Source: Sphingomonas sp. LR60 (GTDB lineage Bacteria; Pseudomonadota; Alphaproteobacteria; Sphingomonadales; Sphingomonadaceae). Taken from it: 64,000 bases of DNA. Where the stretch lies: contig NZ_JASPFK010000001.1 in assembly GCF_036855935.1 (NCBI RefSeq), forward strand, positions 2,482,501-2,546,500, in the 5' to 3' direction. Positions 59,459-64,000 of this stretch are shown piece after piece. Made by a program: the position numbers and the translations under genes. The notes below the pieces were generated by a model that was given only the letters and a program-made list of their open reading frames with translations, was not told where the DNA came from and did not search any database. How positions within the stretch are numbered: the stretch's first letter is position 1; the number at the start of each line of letters is the position of its first letter.

Positions 59459-60403
59459 ATGAAGATGATGGCGATGGCCGGCGCATGCGCGCTGGCCGCA
59501 ACGATGGCGTCCGGCACCGCGGTCGCGGCGCCCGGCGGCGGGGTGGCGGCGATCCAGCAACGGCTCGCCGATCCCGATGGCGGGATCGTGGTGGTCGCGC
59601 ATCGCGGCTGCCACAACCCGGCACCGCGTCATGGCATGATGGGCAATGTGCCGGAAAACTCGCGCGCCGCGCTGGAGCGGTGTGTCGCGATCGGCGCGGA
59701 CATGATGGAAACCGACGTGCGTCGCTCGGCGGACGGCACGTTGGTGATCCTTCACGACGCCACGGTCGACCGCACGACCGACGGCAGCGGCGCCGTCGAC
59801 CGGCTGACCTGGGCACAGCTCTCGGGCCTGCATCTGCGCGACGACGAGGGCGGCGAGAAGGCCGCACTCACCGATGAGCGGATGCTGACCCTCGATCAGA
59901 TCCTGGCGCTCGCCAAGGGTCGGATCATGCTCAATCTCGACGTGAAGGCGAACATCTATGTCGAGGTCGCCGCAGCGGTGCGGCGCGCAGGGATGGAAAA
60001 GCAGATCGTCATCAAGACCGAGGTGGGGCCGGAGACGCCGGCAATGGCGGCGCAGGCCCCCTTCGACCGCCTGCTCTACATGCCGATCCCGCTCAACCCC
60101 GACCGCAAGGCCGATCTCGCCGCGATCGTCACGGCGCAACTCACCGACGCCCGCCCGATCGGGATCGAACTGCCGCGGATGGATGCAGCGCAGCTGCCGC
60201 CGGTGGCCGCAATCGCCCGCGCGCGCCGGGTGCGATTGTGGATCAACACTCTCTGGGACGGATTCGTCGTCGGGTACGGCGGCGACGAACAGGCGTTGCG
60301 TGATCCCGATGCGGTGTGGGGTCGGCTCTATCGCGAGGGTATCACCATCCTCCAGACCGACGAACCCGAAGCACTGCTCCGCTATCGCGCGACCCTGCGC
60401 TGA
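59459..60403 (+). CDS. Secreted glycerophosphodiester phosphodiesterase
   Basis: 314 residues from ATG 59459, with a GGAACC ribosome site and 14 bases after the receptor stop. The signal peptide is MKMMAMAGACALAATMASGT and onward to AVAAP. Catalytic motifs are VVVAHRGCHN, PENSRAALERCVAIGADMME, TDVRRSADGTLVILHDATVD and LNLDVKA. GDPD enzymes split glycerophosphodiesters into glycerol 3-phosphate and an alcohol, in the periplasm here. Its position suggests it processes the nutrient brought in by the receptor. Confidence 0.95.
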   Translation: MKMMAMAGACALAATMASGTAVAAPGGGVAAIQQRLADPDGGIVVVAHRGCHNPAPRHGMMGNVPENSRAALERCVAIGADMMETDVRRSADGTLVILHDATVDRTTDGSGAVDRLTWAQLSGLHLRDDEGGEKAALTDERMLTLDQILALAKGRIMLNLDVKANIYVEVAAAVRRAGMEKQIVIKTEVGPETPAMAAQAPFDRLLYMPIPLNPDRKADLAAIVTAQLTDARPIGIELPRMDAAQLPPVAAIARARRVRLWINTLWDGFVVGYGGDEQALRDPDAVWGRLYREGITILQTDEPEALLRYRATLR

Positions 60404-60477
60404 ACCGACGACCGTCGGGGGCATGAAGGCCCCCGTCGTGTCACCAAGCGATCATCAAGCCGCGGTATCGCGCGGCC

Positions 60478-61692
60478 ATGGTCGCGTGGCTTCTTCCGTC
60501 GAACCGGGCGCGCTTCGGCGCGGCCCATGCCACGCGCTCGCTCGCCTGGGCCGCGATCGACCTGTTGCTCGCCTGGCACCTGCATGTCCGGGTCGGATTG
60601 ACGGGCGTCCAGACCGGCTGGCTGTTGTGCCTGTTCCTCCTGGTCGGCGCGGTCGCCACCGCGCTCGCGGGACGCGCGCTCGATCGCGGCCGGGCGACGG
60701 ACGCGATGGCCGTGCGCGTCCAATTGCCCGCCACCTGCGTCACCGCATTGTTGCTGTGGGCGCAATTCGCCGTCCACGGCGCCGCGGCGGCGATGGCCGT
60801 CGGTCTCGCATTTCGCCTGTCCTATGCCGTGCAGGACGTGGCGCAGAACATGCTCGCGGCGCTGCTGCCGCGCGATGATGCAGACGCGCGCGGCTACGCC
60901 CGGCTGCGCGTGATGCTCAGCGCCGGAACGCGCTGCCTGATCGTCGCCGGCTTCGCGCTGGCGACGGCGGCGGGGATGGTCGCGCTGCTGGCCGTGGTCG
61001 GCGCGTTGATGGTCGCGTCGGCCTTCGGTCTGCGCGGCGCGACCTTTGCGCCGCACGCGCCTGCCCGCCCGGCCGACCGCAGTGACCGGGCGATGCCAGC
61101 CGGACTGCCAGCGCTTCTGCTGGGCTGGATCATGACCGCGACGTTGCTACCGACCGTCACCCGCCTGCTGATCTTTGCACCCCCGGTGGCCGGCGCGTGG
61201 AGTGGCGGCGTGGTGCTGCTGGGCGGTTATTGCCTGGGGACGCTGATCGGCCCAGCCTTGCGTGAGTTGCTCGGCCGATCGGTCTTGCTGGCGATCATCG
61301 TGGCGAGCGGCGCGCTCCTGATCGTGCCGCTCGGTATCGGCCCGACCGTGCGGATCGCCGCCGCCGTGCTGCACGGCATCGGCGTCAGCATCATCAATGT
61401 CCACCTCTGGGTGGCCACGTCGCAGCTGGCGATCGACGAGCGACGCGCCGGGCGCAGCGCCGACGGGACGGTTTTCGGCGCGGTCATCATGACCCTGCAT
61501 CTGGCCACCGCGCTGAGCATGGTCATCCTTGGACCGCTGATCGACCAGCTGGGGGACGGCCGTCATCAGGCACCGGCGATCAGCCTGCTCTTGACCGCAC
61601 TCGGCGCGATCATGATCGCCGGTGCGGGACACCGCCCCAAGCCACGAGGCAGGCGAGTTCGGGCCAAGAGCTTCCAAAAACCGGCGTTGTAG
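60478..61692 (+). CDS. MFS transporter
   Basis: 404 residues with about twelve hydrophobic segments. It lacks close similarity to a known drug pump; the loop after TM2 (LAGRALDRGRATDAM) is the usual MFS basic motif region. GGYCLGTLIGPALRELLGRS may be the repeat in the second half. The gene is 74 bases after the phosphodiesterase and on the same strand, so it may import the released product, such as a polyol or sugar. The tail is basic (KPRGRRVRAKSF). Confidence 0.85.
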   Translation: MVAWLLPSNRARFGAAHATRSLAWAAIDLLLAWHLHVRVGLTGVQTGWLLCLFLLVGAVATALAGRALDRGRATDAMAVRVQLPATCVTALLLWAQFAVHGAAAAMAVGLAFRLSYAVQDVAQNMLAALLPRDDADARGYARLRVMLSAGTRCLIVAGFALATAAGMVALLAVVGALMVASAFGLRGATFAPHAPARPADRSDRAMPAGLPALLLGWIMTATLLPTVTRLLIFAPPVAGAWSGGVVLLGGYCLGTLIGPALRELLGRSVLLAIIVASGALLIVPLGIGPTVRIAAAVLHGIGVSIINVHLWVATSQLAIDERRAGRSADGTVFGAVIMTLHLATALSMVILGPLIDQLGDGRHQAPAISLLLTALGAIMIAGAGHRPKPRGRRVRAKSFQKPAL

Positions 61693-62054
61693 CGACTTCA
61701 GCTAAGCGACGGCTGTTGACCCGCGGGAGCCGAGGCAGACGCCGATGTGACAGCCGGGTCTGCTGGTCCCTTCACGCATCATCGACCTTGGCCCAGATCG
61801 GGACAGGGTAGATGTGTCGAGCCCTTCGACTGTCGCCTAAGCATCGCCGATAGCGAAGCCTCTGCTCTACGCATTCCCGTTGCTTGATCGTCACTTTGCG
61901 AGATATTTACCTTGTTATTGTAACCTTCTCCTGTTTGCTGACGGGGCCGCAATGCAGGCAGATTGTTTCTTGACGTCAAAGCGTTAAGCGGCTCAATGAT
62001 GGTTTTGTGAAACCGCGAAGACGCGCGGCAGAACTCTCCTAGAGGTGGTGATCC
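61693..62054. other. Gene-free stretch before the radical SAM gene
   Basis: No gene is supported. The middle is AT-rich (GAGATATTTACCTTGTTATTGTAACC near 61900) and may hold the promoter of the next gene. The immediate leader has AGAGGTGGTG before the TTG start. Confidence 0.55.
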
Positions 62055-63122
62055 TTGGTCGAAAGTAGCGCCGAACGGGCGATCGCCAGAGCTGCGAACG
62101 TGCTGGCGGGAAAACTGCCGCAGATTCGCCAGATTTCGCGCAAGAGCTACGTCCTCCGGAAGAATCTAACGACGCGAAAGATCCTGAATCTGGCGTCGCT
62201 TACCTATTGCTTCGTCCGCGGCAAAACCGACGGCACCGGCGTGCCCTTTCACATGAAAGTGGATGTCACGCCGCGGTGTCAGCTGAGCTGCCCGGTATGC
62301 TTCCATGGCAAGCTGCAGAAATCCGAGCGGAACAAGCTGCCCAAAGCCATGGATCTGCAGATGTTCTCGCAACTTGTCGATCAAGTGCGCGGCCGGACGC
62401 ATGTCATGGCCCTCTACAATCTCGGGGAGCCGTTGCTCAACAAGTCGCTTATCCCGATGATCAAATATGCTCATGCCGCTAATATCAACACGTACATCAC
62501 TTCGAACTTCAGCCTTCCTCTTTCCGATGAGTTTCTGGCTGATCTTCTAAATTCGGGCCTGACCTCACTCATCGTCGCCGTCGATGGCATATCCGAGACG
62601 ACATTCGGGCAGCAGCGGATTGGCGGCAATTGGAAGTCGGTCTCCGAAAACCTCGCGCGACTGAAGACCGTCAAGAAGCCCGCGGGCCTGCAAATCACCC
62701 TTCAGTACATCGTCTTCGACCACAACAGACATGAACTGGCCGCGGTGGAAGGATACTGCAACGATCTCGGGATCGATCTGGTCGTGTTCGAGGGCTCGAC
62801 GACCCCCTGGCTGATCCAGTTCAAGCCACGCGAGGGGTGGGCGCCCCGGTCGAAGAAGATGTTGCCGCGCTGTGCATGGCCGTTCTTCTCCGCCCTCGTC
62901 GGGTCCGATGGCAACGTGTATGGTTGCTGCAATTATCGAATGGATGAGGTCAACGACAGGAACGTCGATGCGCGCTCGCTGGGCAGCGTTGCAACGGAGT
63001 CCATCACCGACATCTACAAGGGCGAGCAATATCGGGAGGCGCGGCGTCTCGTGACCGACCCCGCGGCGTCGGGGCCGAGCGTCGGCCACTTTTGCCATGG
63101 CTGTTCGGTCATTCAGAAATAA
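62055..63122 (+). CDS. Radical SAM/SPASM protein
   Basis: 355 residues, start TTG 62055 supported by AGAGGTGG upstream. The [4Fe-4S] SAM-cluster cysteines are in [14 protein letters not shown] (C-x3-C-x2-C). A GEP motif occurs in [12 protein letters not shown]. The C-terminal SPASM-type region includes [20 protein letters not shown] and a final [10 protein letters not shown]. Such enzymes often modify peptides or sugars. No precursor peptide or partner gene is adjacent, so the substrate is unknown. A GT or lipid-modification role is possible; about 60 N-terminal residues before the radical SAM core are of unknown role. Confidence 0.9.
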   Translation: MVESSAERAIARAANVLAGKLPQIRQISRKSYVLRKNLTTRKILNLASLTYCFVRGKTDGTGVPFHMKVDVTPRCQLSCPVCFHGKLQKSERNKLPKAMDLQMFSQLVDQVRGRTHVMALYNLGEPLLNKSLIPMIKYAHAANINTYITSNFSLPLSDEFLADLLNSGLTSLIVAVDGISETTFGQQRIGGNWKSVSENLARLKTVKKPAGLQITLQYIVFDHNRHELAAVEGYCNDLGIDLVVFEGSTTPWLIQFKPREGWAPRSKKMLPRCAWPFFSALVGSDGNVYGCCNYRMDEVNDRNVDARSLGSVATESITDIYKGEQYREARRLVTDPAASGPSVGHFCHGCSVIQK

Positions 63123-63175
63123 AGCGATCAATCGTTAACCACCTCACGCTACCGCTGCGGACGGAGGTGCTGATT

Positions 63176-64000
63176 TTGACGCTAGATCAGACAATTACCG
63201 GGGCTTCGCGGGTCGCGGGCGAACTGGGGATCAGGACGCTCGACCTGCAGGCGGACATCTCGGAGCTGTCGATGCGCGTCACCGCGCAGGCACGCACCAT
63301 CGAGAGCGTCGATGCACAGACCAGTCGCCTGACCGACGACGTCGAGAACGTCGCCGATGCCGCGCGCGAGGCATCGGGCGCGACCACGGGGGCGCATGGG
63401 CTGCTCGCCAGCTCGCATGTTCAGATCGACGCCGCGATGGGTGACGTCGTCGATCTGATCGCGCAGGTCAGCCGCATTCACGACAGCCTCGGCGCATTCA
63501 CCTCGGCGCTGGAAGAGGTCGGGCGCGTCACCGCGACGATCGACGCGATCGCCAAACAGACCAACCTGCTCGCGCTCAATGCGACGATCGAGGCCGCGCG
63601 CGCCGGCAATGCGGGGCGCGGCTTCTCCGTGGTCGCAGGCGAGGTCAAGAAGCTGGCGTCCGAAACCGCGGCGGCGACCTCGCGGATCAACAACTCGATC
63701 ACGGCGCTGACCACGCAGGCCGATGCGATGCTCGGCCGCGTCGATACGGGCGTCACCAAGGCGCGCTCGGCGCATCAGGGCACGCATGAGGTCAAGGCAT
63801 TGGTGGCGCAGTTGCGCGGGCTGATGGACGGGCTGGAACGCAACAGCGAAAGCGTGGTGCGGCGTATCGGTTCGATGCTGTCGGCGGTGGTCGAGGTGAA
63901 GACCGGGCTCGGGCAATTGTCCGAAACCTCCAGCGACAATGCCGCCGGGCTGCACCGCCTGTCGAAGCGGCTGACCACCGTCAGCGACGACACCAACGAA
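63176..64000 (+). CDS. Soluble methyl-accepting chemotaxis protein, partial
   Basis: 275 codons are visible before the window ends. The start is a TTG at 63176 with GGAGG eight bases upstream; an in-frame GTG at 63167 would overlap that site. The sequence is a long helical hairpin with heptads and the MCP signalling tip [20 protein letters not shown], then [20 protein letters not shown]. No membrane segment or sensory domain precedes it, so it is a cytosolic receptor, perhaps with a sensor domain after the window edge. It would signal to CheA and CheW. Confidence 0.93.
   Translation, partial: MTLDQTITGASRVAGELGIRTLDLQADISELSMRVTAQARTIESVDAQTSRLTDDVENVADAAREASGATTGAHGLLASSHVQIDAAMGDVVDLIAQVSRIHDSLGAFTSALEEVGRVTATIDAIAKQTNLLALNATIEAARAGNAGRGFSVVAGEVKKLASETAAATSRINNSITALTTQADAMLGRVDTGVTKARSAHQGTHEVKALVAQLRGLMDGLERNSESVVRRIGSMLSAVVEVKTGLGQLSETSSDNAAGLHRLSKRLTTVSDDTNE

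Noticed and set aside
60404..60477. A GGGGGC / GCCCCC hairpin between the phosphodiesterase and the MFS gene as terminator
   Set aside because: The stem is only six bases with mismatches further out, and there is no T-run. The genes may still be cotranscribed.

Overview
The window reads as chromosome of a GC-rich alphaproteobacterium, most likely a sphingomonad. The signs are an alpha-type SspB adaptor, an NDUFS4-like complex I subunit, a dnaK-dnaJ-era run, CTTG-N17 heat-shock promoters, a large TonB-dependent receptor paired with a ROK repressor, and abundant REP-like hairpins between genes. No 16S gene or other species marker is present, so the assignment is an inference from gene content.

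Region 1 (1-12743) is core metabolism. It starts inside a CaiB/BaiF CoA-transferase. The minus-strand histidine operon follows in the order hisB, a YciI-like gene, hisH, hisA, a bile-acid-symporter-family transporter and hisF. hisE with a HIT hydrolase lies apart on the plus strand. fumC, a GNAT acetyltransferase, an amino-acid permease, mscL and a Nudix hydrolase fill the rest. Region 2 (12800-33231) holds dnaK-dnaJ-era, an EmrB/EmrA/NodT-type efflux operon with ATGA overlaps, a small divergent surface-glycan cluster (three glycosyltransferases, an epimerase, a membrane protein), clpB, a Tat-type mqo, dapB-nth, and a tRNA-Arg(CCG).

Region 3 (33214-55249) is a roughly 22 kb integrated island. 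The last 18 bases of the tRNA-Arg gene are repeated exactly at 55232-55249, next to a tyrosine integrase. The integrase-proximal half is a compact minus-strand module: integrase, AlpA-like regulator, several small ORFs and a RepA-like AAA helicase. Six copies of GCTCCACC / GGTGGAGC lie within 128 bases at the end of the helicase gene. The tRNA-proximal half is cargo: DUF3800 protein, a phage-protein remnant cut by an IS5-type element, a PEP-CTERM protein, a decayed polysaccharide cluster (glycosyltransferase remnant, two frameshifted acyltransferases, an IS3 insertion, an intact flippase), a solitary MazF-like toxin, and a run of BLUF photoreceptor, GAF protein, SRAP abasic-site protein and Flp pilin. 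Four sites in the island look like single-base losses in short base runs; I found none in the core genes.

Region 4 (55394-64000) carries a ROK repressor divergent from a TonB receptor, a secreted glycerophosphodiesterase and an MFS transporter, which together look like a scavenging system for phosphodiester-linked compounds. An orphan radical SAM/SPASM protein and the start of a soluble methyl-accepting chemotaxis protein cut by the window edge follow.
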